Assembly: GCF_900403705.1 (NCBI RefSeq)
Contig: NZ_OUNR01000001.1
Location: 744,001-808,000 of the forward strand
Reading direction: 5' to 3'
Length of the DNA: 64,000 nucleotides
From: Nitrospira lenta
Lineage (GTDB): Bacteria; Nitrospirota; Nitrospiria; Nitrospirales; Nitrospiraceae
Shown piece by piece: positions 16,366 through 25,580 of this stretch. The notes under the pieces were generated by a model. The model searched no databases. It saw only the letters and a program-made list of their open reading frames with translations, and had not been told where the DNA came from. Position 1 is the first letter of the stretch; every line of letters starts with the position of its first letter. Made by a program: the position numbers and the translations under genes.

Positions 16366-17538
16366 TTACACCGTCCGCTCGCCGAGAGCCTGCACGATTT
16401 CAAGACGGGCCGCGCGCGCCGCCGGGATGACCCCTCCCGCCATGCTCATGAGCACGGCGAACACCAGGGCTAACCCGATCATACCGGCAGACAGTTGGAA
16501 CCCGAAGGCGATCTCGGATCCAGTATCCCAATTCACCGTCGAGATCGTCACCGACTGAAGGAAGAAGGCTCCGGCGATACCGAGCACCCCGGCGCCCGCA
16601 CCCAACGCCATCGACTCGAATAGAAAGGTCTGCAGAATCGCGAGCCGCGTAAAGCCGAGCGTCCGAAGCGTCCCGACCTCCGTCGTGCGCTGCGCCACAG
16701 CCGCGGACATCGTCATCGTCGCGCCCAAAATCGCCCCGAGGCTGAAGACCGCCGTGAGAAACAGTCCGGTGACGCGAATCATCTTCGCCAGACTCTCGGC
16801 CTTGCCTTCATAGTAGTCCGGCTCGCGTTTCACCGAAAGATTGAACCGCGGGTCCCGCTCCAGCGGCTCCTTCACCTGACTCAAGATGTCGGGCCGCACG
16901 AGCCGAACCGTCATGGAGGAGAAACCCGTGCGGTGAAACGTCGTCATGAATTGCTCCGCATCGCCCCAGACCTCGGAGTCAAATCCGCTGCCGTCCGCGT
17001 CGAACACGCCCACCACCGTCCATTCCCGATTCCCAAAGTGCAGCACGCGGCGCAGTCCGGCTTCGGGAAACTGTCTGGCCACTTGCGTCCCCACCATGAT
17101 CTCCGTGGTGCCCGGCTCCCACAAACGGCCCTGCGCCAGCCGAACCTTCGGCCGAACGGTGAACGCGTCGTGCGACGTCCCGCGCAAACTGAGGCTCGCA
17201 AGGCTCCGCTCTTTCGCCTTTCGAAGCGTGAGCTGCAGCCCGATCTCGCTGACCGCCATCGGCCGGCCCTCGGGCGTCTGTTCAACCCCCGCCTGAAGCG
17301 CGATAACCTTGGCATGATCGCGGGAAATGTTGCTGTCGATTTCCGAGAGCGCGCCCTTGCGCAACACGATCGCATTCGCCGGATCGCCGGTTTTCCCCAA
17401 CGTCCGCTCCAATCCATGCGCCAGCATCAGCACGGCCAGCAACACAAACACCACCAGGCCCATGCCCGCCACCGTGAACGCCGTCGTCACCCGGCGAGAC
17501 CAAAGATTTCTCAGACTGTAGGCGCCCCACAGCAACAT
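16366..17538 (-). CDS. MacB/FtsX-type ABC transporter permease (second subunit)
   Basis: A 390-residue permease. It has one N-terminal membrane helix (about 18-42), a large periplasmic MacB-PCD-like domain (about 45-255) and three C-terminal helices with the FtsX signature (QRTTEVGTLRTLGFTRLAILQTFLFE). It forms the membrane part of a MacAB-type tripartite exporter or a lipoprotein-type extractor. ATG 17538 (MLLWGAYSLRN) fits the family start; the frame opens earlier, at 17655, inside the previous gene. It is 14 bases downstream of a paralogous permease, so the two probably form a heterodimer. Confidence 0.9.
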   Translation of the reverse strand: MLLWGAYSLRNLWSRRVTTAFTVAGMGLVVFVLLAVLMLAHGLERTLGKTGDPANAIVLRKGALSEIDSNISRDHAKVIALQAGVEQTPEGRPMAVSEIGLQLTLRKAKERSLASLSLRGTSHDAFTVRPKVRLAQGRLWEPGTTEIMVGTQVARQFPEAGLRRVLHFGNREWTVVGVFDADGSGFDSEVWGDAEQFMTTFHRTGFSSMTVRLVRPDILSQVKEPLERDPRFNLSVKREPDYYEGKAESLAKMIRVTGLFLTAVFSLGAILGATMTMSAAVAQRTTEVGTLRTLGFTRLAILQTFLFESMALGAGAGVLGIAGAFFLQSVTISTVNWDTGSEIAFGFQLSAGMIGLALVFAVLMSMAGGVIPAARAARLEIVQALGERTV

Positions 17539-17552
17539 CCGATCACCCCTGC

Positions 17553-18719
17553 CTATCCGGCATGCCGCAATCCTTCCAGCGTCGTCATGCGGATCAACCG
17601 AATCGCGGGCCAGACCGCAGCCACCAGGCCCACGAGGAGCATGACGGCGAGACACAGGACGATGGTCTCCGGCGTGATAAGATATGTCGCGTCGTAGCCG
17701 CGGTCTTGCGTCAACACCGCATAGAGTTGCGCGGCGGGAAACAGGAGCACGAGCCCGAGGCTGCCGCCCAACAGCGCCAACAGCAACGACTCGCCCAAGA
17801 CCAGCGACGCAAAATGATGCGGCTGAAACCCGAGCGTCTTGATGACGGCATACTCACGGGTCCGCTCACGGACGGCCATCGCCAGCGCATTCACCAAGAC
17901 CAGCAACGCGATGCCGTTGATGACCCCGGACATCCACTCCAAGCCCCGCAACAATGCGCCGGAGCGCGCCACCCATCCCGCGAAATACGCCTGTTCCGAC
18001 TCCGTCCTCGTTTCGGCGGCAGAATTAGCAAAGCTCGCATCGATCGCCTGCGTCACCGCCTGGGCCTTACCCTCGTCGTCGATGCGGACCACATACCAGC
18101 CGACCTGATCGGCTCGATCCGGCTCCGTCGTCTTCAACCGTTCGTTGGCATAGGCCCAATGCAGATACATCTCCCCCTCGCCCATAACATTGGGACTGGT
18201 GCTCCTGAAAATCCCGCGCACCACGAGTTCCCAGTCCCCCGGATACACCGTGCCCTTGAGCGTAATCGCCTCGCCGACCTTCCACCCGAACCGCGCCGCC
18301 AGCCGATGTCCGACGATGCAACCGCGCCGGTCCTGCTGAAAGGCCAGCCGCTCGTCGTCGCTCAAGACGACTTCCGGATACGTCTCGAAAAACGTGGCGG
18401 CCTGTTCGGCGTATGAGGCGAACGATTGTTTCGGATCTTGATAGACTCCGCCGAAGACCGACCCATAGTGGACGATCCGCACGCCGGGAACTACCGCCAG
18501 CCGGTCTTTGTATGCCAGCGGAAGTCGCAACTCATCCGACATGGCGTGCACCGTGATCAACCGGTTCTTCAAGGCCGCCCGCGACCCCGCCTGCCACTGA
18601 TCGAGCGTCAGCCGAATCAGTCCGAACGCCAGCACCACCATCGCCAGCCCGCCGACCGTCAGCCCCAATCGGACCGGCCGCCGTACCGTATTGCGAAGAA
18701 TGAGCCGGCCCAGCGTCAT
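17553..18719 (-). CDS. MacB/FtsX-type ABC transporter permease (first subunit)
   Basis: A 388-residue permease with the same layout as the next one: helix 1 at about 18-40, a periplasmic domain to about 255, then three helices. The cytoplasmic coupling segment is [28 protein letters not shown]. Its ATG overlaps the stop of the ATPase gene by four bases (ATGA at 18716-18719), so translation is coupled. Together with the ATPase, fusion protein and second permease it makes one exporter that couples ATP hydrolysis to periplasmic movement. The substrate is not known. Confidence 0.9.
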   Translation of the reverse strand: MTLGRLILRNTVRRPVRLGLTVGGLAMVVLAFGLIRLTLDQWQAGSRAALKNRLITVHAMSDELRLPLAYKDRLAVVPGVRIVHYGSVFGGVYQDPKQSFASYAEQAATFFETYPEVVLSDDERLAFQQDRRGCIVGHRLAARFGWKVGEAITLKGTVYPGDWELVVRGIFRSTSPNVMGEGEMYLHWAYANERLKTTEPDRADQVGWYVVRIDDEGKAQAVTQAIDASFANSAAETRTESEQAYFAGWVARSGALLRGLEWMSGVINGIALLVLVNALAMAVRERTREYAVIKTLGFQPHHFASLVLGESLLLALLGGSLGLVLLFPAAQLYAVLTQDRGYDATYLITPETIVLCLAVMLLVGLVAAVWPAIRLIRMTTLEGLRHAG

Positions 18720-19399
18720 GGCGGAGTCTCCAACACGCCCTTTTCGAGATGCCGGATCAATTGCGCCCGCTCGGCCGCGCGGGGATCGTGCGTGACCATC
18801 ACAATGGTCTTCCCCAATTCGCGATTCAGCCGGACAAACAGCGTCAGAATAGCTTCCGCCGATTCACGGTCCAGATTGCCGGTCGGCTCATCCGCAAGAA
18901 TCATGGTGGGATCGCTCACGATCGCGCGGGCTAACCCGACCCGCTGCTCCTGTCCTCCGGAGAGCTGCCGCGGGTAATGGTCCATCCGGTCTGCAAGCCC
19001 CACCAGCCGCAGCGCCGTCTTCACGTGCGCCGTCCGCTCTGCCCGCGATAGGTGCGTGAGCAGAAGCGGCAGCTCGACATTTTCAGCGGCGGTCAAGACA
19101 GGGATAAGATTGTAGGATTGAAACACATAGCCGATGTGGCGCGCGCGCCAACGGGCCATGTCGCCTTCGGACAGTTCGTGCAATCGCGTGCCGGCCACCA
19201 CCACAATCCCGCTGGTCGGGCGATCGATCCCGGCCATCAGATTGAGCAGCGTGCTCTTTCCCGACCCGGATGGCCCCATAATGGCGAGGAACGTACCGGC
19301 AGGAATCGAAAAGGAGAGGTCTCGCAGGATGGACATCTCCGTGCCAGCCCTGGAGTAGACCTTCGAGATGCGCTGCAGCGTAACTACCGGATCGTACAC
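18716..19399 (-). CDS. ABC transporter ATP-binding protein (MacB/LolD type)
   Basis: A 227-residue ATPase with Walker [10 protein letters not shown] near residue 42, Q-loop in [23 protein letters not shown], signature [14 protein letters not shown], Walker [13 protein letters not shown] and H-loop VMVTHD. The [16 protein letters not shown] segment is typical of the LolD/MacB group that works by mechanotransmission. It starts with GTG 19399, 11 bases after the fusion-protein stop, and ends overlapping the first permease. It powers the two permeases in this operon. Confidence 0.95.
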   Translation of the reverse strand: MYDPVVTLQRISKVYSRAGTEMSILRDLSFSIPAGTFLAIMGPSGSGKSTLLNLMAGIDRPTSGIVVVAGTRLHELSEGDMARWRARHIGYVFQSYNLIPVLTAAENVELPLLLTHLSRAERTAHVKTALRLVGLADRMDHYPRQLSGGQEQRVGLARAIVSDPTMILADEPTGNLDRESAEAILTLFVRLNRELGKTIVMVTHDPRAAERAQLIRHLEKGVLETPP

Positions 19400-19410
19400 G
19401 TGAGCAGGCC

Positions 19411-20682
19411 TTACGACGAACGACGGTGCACGGTGACGGCCACGCCGGAGCGGAGACTGTCAGACGGCGCGATCACGACCTCATCGGTCTGCGACAGCGC
19501 GCCGCGCACCGGCGTGAGCGACTTCACCGGAGCACCGGGCTGAACCTCTTGCTCCACGATGGTGCCATCCCGCGCCAGCAGCACAACCGAGCGGCCGCTC
19601 TTGGTCACGACTGCCGTAGACGGCACGCCCCATTCCTCTCCCATCGACTCGGCCGCCCCCGGACGAACCCCGAACGTCACCTTCGCGCTGAGTTCCGGCC
19701 GCACCTGCTCGTCGAGATCGAGAAACCGCACGCGGGTCAGGATCGTCGCTTTCGCCCGGTCCGCAATCGGCATGACTTGCGCCACTTCGCCGCGATAGCG
19801 ATGGTCGGGCACGGAATCCAGCTGGATCTCGACCGGCTGACCGGCCTGCACGCGATGAATCATCGATTCCGACACCTCCGCATCCACCGTCACGGAATGC
19901 ATGTCCGCAATGGCCACGACCGACCCGCGCGAGAGCGTGGAGGCGGCCATCGGAGCCACCACTTCGCCGACTTCGGCAAACTTCTTCACCACCGTGCCGT
20001 CGAACGGCGCGCGAACAATCGTGCTCTCCACTTGCACCTCAGCGGACTGCTGTTCCGCTTCGGCCGCCTTGATCGCCGCTTCGGCAGACTTCACCGCGCC
20101 GGCTGCGCGCCGGAGCCGTGCGCCGGCCATGTCGAACTCAGACTGTGTCGCGAAAGATTGCTCCATGAGAGATTTCATCCGGTCGAAATGAAGTGTCGCA
20201 TCCTGCCACTCCGGCTTGGCCGTCGCCAGCTGCGCGCGGGCCACGTCCAACTTCGCGCGGGCCTGCCGCAGCAACGCGTCCATATCGGTATGCTCCAGCC
20301 GCGCGATGACCTCACCTTCCTTCACCCGATCGCCGACTTTCACCCCGAGATACTCCATCCGGCCGGTGCCTTTCGAGGCGATCGACGCCTGACGCTGCGC
20401 CACCACATACCCCGTCGCGGCGAGCCCCGAGACGCCACCGGCAGGCATGCGCACCACCGCCGTCACCTCGACGGCCGGCATGGGATCGAGCAATCCCGTC
20501 TTCCATACGGCCACGGCTCCGGCCAATAATACGATCAGCAGCCACCAGCGCCACCCGCCCGATCGGGCCGGTGAGCGTTTCGCGGCCTGCTCCTCACGTT
20601 GAATAGTCAACCCATCCAAATCCGCATCATGGATGCCGACTTTCAATGGATCCGGACGTTCGGGTGTTGGGTGCACAGACAC
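19411..20682 (-). CDS. Membrane-fusion (MacA/HlyD-type) protein
   Basis: About 423 residues. An N-terminal cytoplasmic tail and one membrane segment (about 45-60) are followed by a lipoyl/barrel-sandwich hybrid region, an alpha-hairpin coiled coil (about 130-210, rich in Ala/Gln/Glu), the returning lipoyl half (TIVRAPFDGTVVKKFAEVGEVV) and a beta-barrel domain. It bridges the inner-membrane ABC exporter to an outer-membrane channel. The start is probably GTG 20682 with CGGAGG four bases upstream; GTG 20676 is equally possible. No TolC-like gene is in the operon, so it must use one encoded elsewhere. Confidence 0.9.
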   Translation of the reverse strand: MSVHPTPERPDPLKVGIHDADLDGLTIQREEQAAKRSPARSGGWRWWLLIVLLAGAVAVWKTGLLDPMPAVEVTAVVRMPAGGVSGLAATGYVVAQRQASIASKGTGRMEYLGVKVGDRVKEGEVIARLEHTDMDALLRQARAKLDVARAQLATAKPEWQDATLHFDRMKSLMEQSFATQSEFDMAGARLRRAAGAVKSAEAAIKAAEAEQQSAEVQVESTIVRAPFDGTVVKKFAEVGEVVAPMAASTLSRGSVVAIADMHSVTVDAEVSESMIHRVQAGQPVEIQLDSVPDHRYRGEVAQVMPIADRAKATILTRVRFLDLDEQVRPELSAKVTFGVRPGAAESMGEEWGVPSTAVVTKSGRSVVLLARDGTIVEQEVQPGAPVKSLTPVRGALSQTDEVVIAPSDSLRSGVAVTVHRRSS

Positions 20683-20788
20683 AGGACCTCCGTTGTCATG
20701 GAACGCGAAGCTTACCATAGACCGTCCAACCTGCTACAGCGCCACCTGTGCCGAGAGCCCCGCCCGGCGCTCGTCAATCCGGCGGCCA

Positions 20789-21973
20789 TCAGTTCGAGAC
20801 CGCGTTAGGGTTCCGTTTCCGCCACCACATGAGCACGCCGGTGACATAAATAACCGGACAGGCCAGGCCGCTGAGACACACCAGCAACCGCCCGGCCAGA
20901 CCGAACGCCTGGCCTGAATGCAGCGGCCACTGCCAGTCCAGAAAGGTCTCTCCGGCGCTCCGCCTGGTCGTCGGATCTCGGACCTCCAATATCGCGCCGC
21001 TATATTGATCGACGGCCACCTGCCGCTCCGACCAGAACGCGCTCAACCCCGGCACCTGGCGACGGCTCACCAGATAGACCCCGGTTTCATCGTCCGGCAT
21101 GGCCACGCCGCTCAACAGACCTTCCGGATACGCGGCGGCCGCAAGCGCGACCGCGTGTTCCGCGCCGATCGGAGTCAGGCCAGGCCCCGGCGCCGACTGC
21201 GGCGCTTGCGCCGGTCCACGGGTGGCTGGGGAAAAGAGTTGCACCATCCACACATACGGCCCATTCATGTTCATATCGACCCCCGACAACAACACCGCCC
21301 CTAAAACCAGACAGAGGTAGAGCGAGACGGTCTTGTGCAGATCGAACAGAAACCGAAACGACGCCATCGGTCGCCGGATGACGAAGGCCCGGCGCCATTG
21401 TCCGGTGCGCGGCCACCAGACGACGATCCCGGTGAGCAACGACAGGATCAGCAGCAATGCGCCTATGGCCGCCAGCGTGACCCCGGTCTCGCCGGTAAAC
21501 AGCGTGTAGTGCAGGGCAAAGACCCCATCCATGAACGAGGACGGCACCCACTCGTTCGCTCCATACGGGCGAACTCCCGTGACCCTAGCCCGATAGGGAT
21601 CGACAAAAATTCGCGCCCAGGCTTTCGACGGCTGCTCGACATACACCGCAACGACCCGCTCACGAGTCGGCGCGCCATAGAACTGAGTGACGCGGCTGTC
21701 CGGCGGCGCCGCCTGCAACGCGGCCGCCAGCAGCTCTCCTAACGGCCGGGAAGCATCCTGCCCCGGTGGGGGCGCCTCCACCGTCAGGAGCGCCGGATTG
21801 AGCCAGTCATCGATCTCCTGCCAGAATACCAACACGCTGCCAGTCAATCCGAAGACAACCAACAGCGCCCCGATAAACAGCCCCAGATACAGATGCACCT
21901 GTACCCACAAACTGCGCCACGTCCGAAGGCGATTCGCACGCGGCTCCGCCAAGCTTGCCTGACTGGCACTCAT
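20789..21973 (-). CDS. PepSY-associated membrane protein (siderophore-iron reductase type)
   Basis: A 394-residue inner-membrane protein with four membrane segments: about 27-50, then in the middle and C-terminal thirds, ending just before a WWRKR tail. Periplasmic PepSY-type domains lie between them. Conserved parts include WVQVHLYLGLFIGALLVVFGLTGSVL, FALHYTLFTGETG, FDLHKTVSLY and the LHSGQAFG segment, whose His residues may bind heme. Proteins like this sit beside TonB siderophore receptors and are thought to reduce or release iron. ATG 21973 has GGGGAG upstream. It follows a TonB receptor by 58 bases in the same operon. Confidence 0.9.
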   Translation of the reverse strand: MSASQASLAEPRANRLRTWRSLWVQVHLYLGLFIGALLVVFGLTGSVLVFWQEIDDWLNPALLTVEAPPPGQDASRPLGELLAAALQAAPPDSRVTQFYGAPTRERVVAVYVEQPSKAWARIFVDPYRARVTGVRPYGANEWVPSSFMDGVFALHYTLFTGETGVTLAAIGALLLILSLLTGIVVWWPRTGQWRRAFVIRRPMASFRFLFDLHKTVSLYLCLVLGAVLLSGVDMNMNGPYVWMVQLFSPATRGPAQAPQSAPGPGLTPIGAEHAVALAAAAYPEGLLSGVAMPDDETGVYLVSRRQVPGLSAFWSERQVAVDQYSGAILEVRDPTTRRSAGETFLDWQWPLHSGQAFGLAGRLLVCLSGLACPVIYVTGVLMWWRKRNPNAVSN

Positions 21974-22031
21974 CGCGGCTCCCCTCATACCCGACAACAT
22001 TCCTGTGACCCACGACCTCCGGCCCGAGGCA

Positions 22032-24248
22032 TCAATATGTCATGGAGTATCCAATCGTCACGGTAGCTCCCCTCGCGGCATAATTGAAACTGTTGAGAGA
22101 CTGAATCTGATTGAACGCCACAACATATTTCTGATTCAAGAGATTCTCGATGCCGAAACGCAGGGTTCCCGGCCCAGCCTTGACGGTGCTCATGAAGTCC
22201 ACGACGAAATACTCTCTCATCGAGAAAGGATCGCCGCTCGGGTCGAGGCCGGTGGTAAACGCCGTCAGGGAACGGGTGCGGCTCGCGGAATACAACACTT
22301 GTAGCCGGTTCCGCCATTGCCACTCCGGCACCGCCAGATACTCAAGATAGCCAGTGACCTTCTGCGGCTGGATATTGAATCCGTTGATAGGCACACGGAC
22401 ATCGGGGTTAGAGGAAATGGTCTGGTCTCCTTCCACAAAGGTATAGGTCCCGCCGATCCGCCAGCCTTCGTAGGGTTGCACATCGAGCGTCGCCTCGACA
22501 CCATAGATAGTTTGCGGCGCCCGATGCAGCGAGTTCGTGAACTGATCGAAAGCGAGACCGAGGCTCGATTTAGAAATGTACCCGGAGAGCGACGTTTGGA
22601 CCTTGGACCATTTGCCCCGCAATCCAACCTCGTAATTATTTACGCGCTGAGGCTGCAGCTTGGTCAGCTGAATCGCCGTGCCCGGCGTCACGGACAAGGC
22701 CCCGTCGATCGACCCAACGGGCACGTTGAAGCCCTGGCTGAAGTTGAAGAACAGATCCAACGGATCGTTCAGATGGTAGACAAACCCGGCATTGAACACC
22801 GTGGCGTCGAACCTAATAGAACTGGCTGGAGAAGACGTCCCGAGACTGTCGGTGAAGTCGCTGCTCGAAATCCCGAGCCGTTCGTACCGCAATCCTCCTC
22901 GAAACACCAGTGCGCTGATCGGCGTCCACTCGCCTTGCGCAAAGGCCGCGGCCGACTGAAAGACCCGCGCCGGCAGCAGTTGATTCTGGCCGGTTTTCGT
23001 GAAGACACGGCCTCCCGTGGCATCAAATATCGTGGGGTTGTAGAGATTCTGATTCTGGACACCGTGCTGACTGGAAAAGTCCATGCCCCACGTGACTTGC
23101 GGCTTCCCGTAGACTGGAATCGGCGTCGTGATCTCGGCCCGCGTCCCCAAGACATCCGTCTGCACGAGGCCTTGCACAATGTCGGTTCCCCCGAAAAGCC
23201 TGTCATCGAGGGTTGGAAACCGCGTCTGCTGATTCCGATAGTACCCCTGAATATGCACACGGCTATCGAGAAACAGATGCGGGTGAGAATAGTCCACACT
23301 CACCTGCGAGTTCACCAGCTTGGGTTGCTCGTCGAGCGCAAGGCCGGGGACAAACCGGGCGGTGGTGCGAGGAAACGTATCTACGTTGGGATCGACGACG
23401 TAGTTGGTATCCTGCCGGGACTCCTTTCGATTGAACGTGAGCTGCAAACGGTGCTCCCCAAAGGTAGCGCCGAATTTGCTCAGAATATTGTATGTCTTCG
23501 TATCGGCAAAGCCACCGACTCCGTTGGTCCCCGGCATGGTCCGTGATCCTTCGGCATCGAACATGCCCCCTTGCTGATTGAAGCTGCCGACGATGTTGTA
23601 ATCGAACCAGTCTTTCTTCCCTTGAAAGCCTTGCACGACGGTCCCGCTGAGTCCCCGCAGCACACGGGTCAACGATCCGCTCCCCTGCACCTCGGTATGG
23701 AAACTGGGTTTCCCTTCCCCCGCCTGTTTCGTGATGATGTTGATGAGCCCGCCGGTCCCGCCATTGCCATAGATGGCCGTCGCGCCACGAACGACTTCGA
23801 TCCGCTCGATGGCGCTGGGGTCGATGTGCGCGAGGTCGAACTGGACCGTAGGGCTGCTCAACTGCGGCACCCCATCGATCAAGACGGCAATCTGGCGTCC
23901 CCGAATGGTTTGGGACGTGCCTGAATCCATAGAGCCATCGTTCTGAGACAAGCCTGGAACGAGCTTGGGCAGAATCTGGCTCAAACTTCGTCCGGGCGAC
24001 GCCGCAATCTGTTGCTGAATCTGTTCTTCCGTGACGATGGTCACAGATTGATTCACATTTCCAATCGATGTCGGAGTCCGCGTGGCAGAGACGATCACGT
24101 CGGCCGCAAAGAGATCCGGCGGCTCTTCCAACGGTTCCGAGGCCGCCGGCTCGGCAGCCCAAACCGGCAGAGAGGCACATACTGCAACGAGTCCGACGAC
24201 AACGAGGATTCCAGTTCTGACCTTGGGATCGCCCACACCCATCTTCAT
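22032..24248 (-). CDS. TonB-dependent siderophore-type receptor
   Basis: About 738 residues: signal peptide, plug domain (TATxTPTSIGNVNQSVTIVTEEQI, then IRGRQIAVLIDGVPQ and IERIEVVRGATAIYGNGGTGGLINIITK), then a 22-strand barrel ending in TIGYSMTY. The plug resembles those of siderophore receptors. Context supports iron: the next genes are a PepSY membrane protein and a fusion-protein/ABC exporter. The start is uncertain among several ATGs; ATG 24248 (MKMGVGDPK) gives a normal signal peptide. It follows one of the small R-G-P-P proteins (219-base gap). Confidence 0.93.
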   Translation of the reverse strand: MKMGVGDPKVRTGILVVVGLVAVCASLPVWAAEPAASEPLEEPPDLFAADVIVSATRTPTSIGNVNQSVTIVTEEQIQQQIAASPGRSLSQILPKLVPGLSQNDGSMDSGTSQTIRGRQIAVLIDGVPQLSSPTVQFDLAHIDPSAIERIEVVRGATAIYGNGGTGGLINIITKQAGEGKPSFHTEVQGSGSLTRVLRGLSGTVVQGFQGKKDWFDYNIVGSFNQQGGMFDAEGSRTMPGTNGVGGFADTKTYNILSKFGATFGEHRLQLTFNRKESRQDTNYVVDPNVDTFPRTTARFVPGLALDEQPKLVNSQVSVDYSHPHLFLDSRVHIQGYYRNQQTRFPTLDDRLFGGTDIVQGLVQTDVLGTRAEITTPIPVYGKPQVTWGMDFSSQHGVQNQNLYNPTIFDATGGRVFTKTGQNQLLPARVFQSAAAFAQGEWTPISALVFRGGLRYERLGISSSDFTDSLGTSSPASSIRFDATVFNAGFVYHLNDPLDLFFNFSQGFNVPVGSIDGALSVTPGTAIQLTKLQPQRVNNYEVGLRGKWSKVQTSLSGYISKSSLGLAFDQFTNSLHRAPQTIYGVEATLDVQPYEGWRIGGTYTFVEGDQTISSNPDVRVPINGFNIQPQKVTGYLEYLAVPEWQWRNRLQVLYSASRTRSLTAFTTGLDPSGDPFSMREYFVVDFMSTVKAGPGTLRFGIENLLNQKYVVAFNQIQSLNSFNYAARGATVTIGYSMTY

Positions 24249-24466
24249 GACTGCACACATTCCTTTCATTCCATGCGGAGGAACGCTTCTCCTGAAACCG
24301 AAGCCTCGTAAGAGGATCACCCTCCTGCGGCGCGCACAAAGAAGGGCGGCAGGAATCCATACTCCCGCTTATCCGGCATCAAGCGACGCCGGGTGCTTCT
24401 CGCAAGCGAGATCGGACCTCACGGGTGTCCGGCTCGTGACTATTCAGTGACGGTGAACGATGGCAA

Positions 24467-24865
24467 TTAGGAGATGCTGACAGGAGGCCCGCGGCCATGG
24501 GTCGCGATCAGGGAGCGGCTTTGATAGGAAACGAGGACGAGCACCAAGGGCACGAAGACTGACACCACGACCGGCAGGCGGGGAATCTCCGGCAGAACGA
24601 AGGCCGTCTCATCTTGCGTCACCGTGCAGGCCCATTGCACTAACGGAACGGCTTCCGTTCGACCATGGCCACAGGGCTCATGATCGCCGCCGCTATGGAG
24701 GTGCGCGACAGAGCTCTTCACCAGCTCTAACGGCAGAATGCACGTTGAGCAGATCACGCCGGCGATCAGCCGGATGCAGACGAGCAGGCAAGCCACCAGC
24801 ATCACCGCCTGTGACGCCCGGCCCGACAATCGAGTCACGTGCATGGAACGAGGCCCATTGCTCAC
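24467..24865 (-). CDS. Small R-G-P-P family exported protein, copy A
   Basis: About 132 residues, with an N-terminal membrane segment (about 18-42) that includes ICSTC, a His/Cys stretch (HLHSGGDHEPCGHG), then WACTV, a second membrane segment and a C-terminal GRGPPVSIS. It shares with six other small genes here the layout signal - His/Cys - W-x-C - hydrophobic - R-G-P-P end. Start GTG 24865 has GGAAGG eight bases upstream; ATG 24844 is possible. It comes before the siderophore-type receptor and after a copy of the 30-nt element. The closest known types I can think of are DUF2946/CopL-like metal-operon proteins. The function is unknown. Confidence 0.62.
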   Translation of the reverse strand: MSNGPRSMHVTRLSGRASQAVMLVACLLVCIRLIAGVICSTCILPLELVKSSVAHLHSGGDHEPCGHGRTEAVPLVQWACTVTQDETAFVLPEIPRLPVVVSVFVPLVLVLVSYQSRSLIATHGRGPPVSIS

Positions 24866-24919
24866 CAACCACACCTTCCGATAAATAAGGCTGTGACTTT
24901 ACAAAACCGCCAGGCAGTT

Positions 24920-24949
24920 CGTCTACCTACTTCTGCTCACGGGTGCTAC
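24920..24949 (-). promoter_or_regulatory. Shared 30-nt upstream element, copy A
   Basis: Read on the plus strand it begins CGTCTACC and holds CTGCTCAC in the middle. It matches copy B at 26 of 30 positions without gaps. It lies 55 bases upstream of the start of small protein A. Possible operator, promoter part or RNA leader element. Confidence 0.6.
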
Positions 24950-24981
24950 AACTCGTACGGAAAAACCGCGTGGGACGCCGG

Positions 24982-25158
24982 TCACGCACGAACCACTTCC
25001 ACGCTCGCCTGCCGGAATCCCGGCGCACAGATGCGATTGACGACCGAAACGAACCGCTCCAATCGCGTTACGTTGTCGCCCGGACCAGAGCCGGCGACTC
25101 GCGAAGATAGGCCAGGAGCATCGCATTGAGTTGCGCATCCGCCAGCGGTTAAATTCAT
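24982..25158 (-). CDS. Short ORF overlapping the exbB stop
   Basis: Fifty-eight codons from ATG 25158, which overlaps the exbB stop as ATGA, to TGA at 24982. The C-terminal half (VTRLERFVSVVNRICAPGF) looks like protein. The first half does not, but a neighbouring frame over the same bases reads PLADAQLNAMLLAYLRESP, which looks coding. Two compensating frameshifts, or a decayed gene, would explain this. It is not ExbD: there is no N-terminal membrane helix. No family was recognised. Confidence 0.35.
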   Translation of the reverse strand: MNLTAGGCATQCDAPGLSSRVAGSGPGDNVTRLERFVSVVNRICAPGFRQASVEVVRA

Positions 25159-25580
25159 GATCCATAGTGAGCCTGATGCAGCGTCAGCAGTTCACTCACA
25201 CGGCGGCGCAGCACGTTGTTCATGACTACACAGGGAATCGCGATAAGGAGCCCCACCGCCGTGGCCTTCAACGCCAAACTCAGGCCGACCATGATCGTGG
25301 CCACCGCCAGCGCCCCGGACGTACCCATCGTGTGGAACGTCAGCATGATGCCGAGCACCGTGCCGAGCAGGCCGATATAGGGCGCATTCGCGGCGATGGT
25401 CCCGATGATGACCAAATGCTTTGTGAGCGCCATCTCCAACATGTCGCGATGCTGAAACTCGGCGGGATTGATGCGTTGAAAATACCTCCACCGCTCAATC
25501 GCCACGCCTAACGCCACTAGCCCCAACGCCAACAACAGGCCGATCACCCCGTAGTCCACGATCTCTTTCAATGCGTCCAT
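25155..25580 (-). CDS. exbB: ExbB/TolQ/MotA-family proton channel protein
   Basis: A 141-residue inner-membrane protein with three membrane segments (about 10-30, 60-85 and 98-125). It has the family core TIAANAPYIGLLGTVLGIMLTFHTMG and LALKATAVGLLIAIPCVVMNN. It is short compared with E. coli ExbB (about 240), but such short forms are common. With ExbD it would use the proton gradient to drive TonB. It overlaps the amidohydrolase gene by 13 bases. No exbD is found downstream or anywhere in this window; tonB is 11 kb away. Confidence 0.93.
   Translation of the reverse strand: MDALKEIVDYGVIGLLLALGLVALGVAIERWRYFQRINPAEFQHRDMLEMALTKHLVIIGTIAANAPYIGLLGTVLGIMLTFHTMGTSGALAVATIMVGLSLALKATAVGLLIAIPCVVMNNVLRRRVSELLTLHQAHYGS

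Noticed and set aside
24839-25129. Plus-strand frames in which the 30-nt element reads as RLPT-AHGCY
   Set aside because: Two of three copies read alike in one frame, but the surrounding frames are not similar and the third copy differs; a DNA/RNA-level element upstream of minus-strand genes fits better.
25155-25165. exbD start directly after exbB (a frame beginning M-D-H-E-F-N)
   Set aside because: The N-terminus recalls ExbD, but the frame has no membrane helix and no ExbD C-terminal domain.
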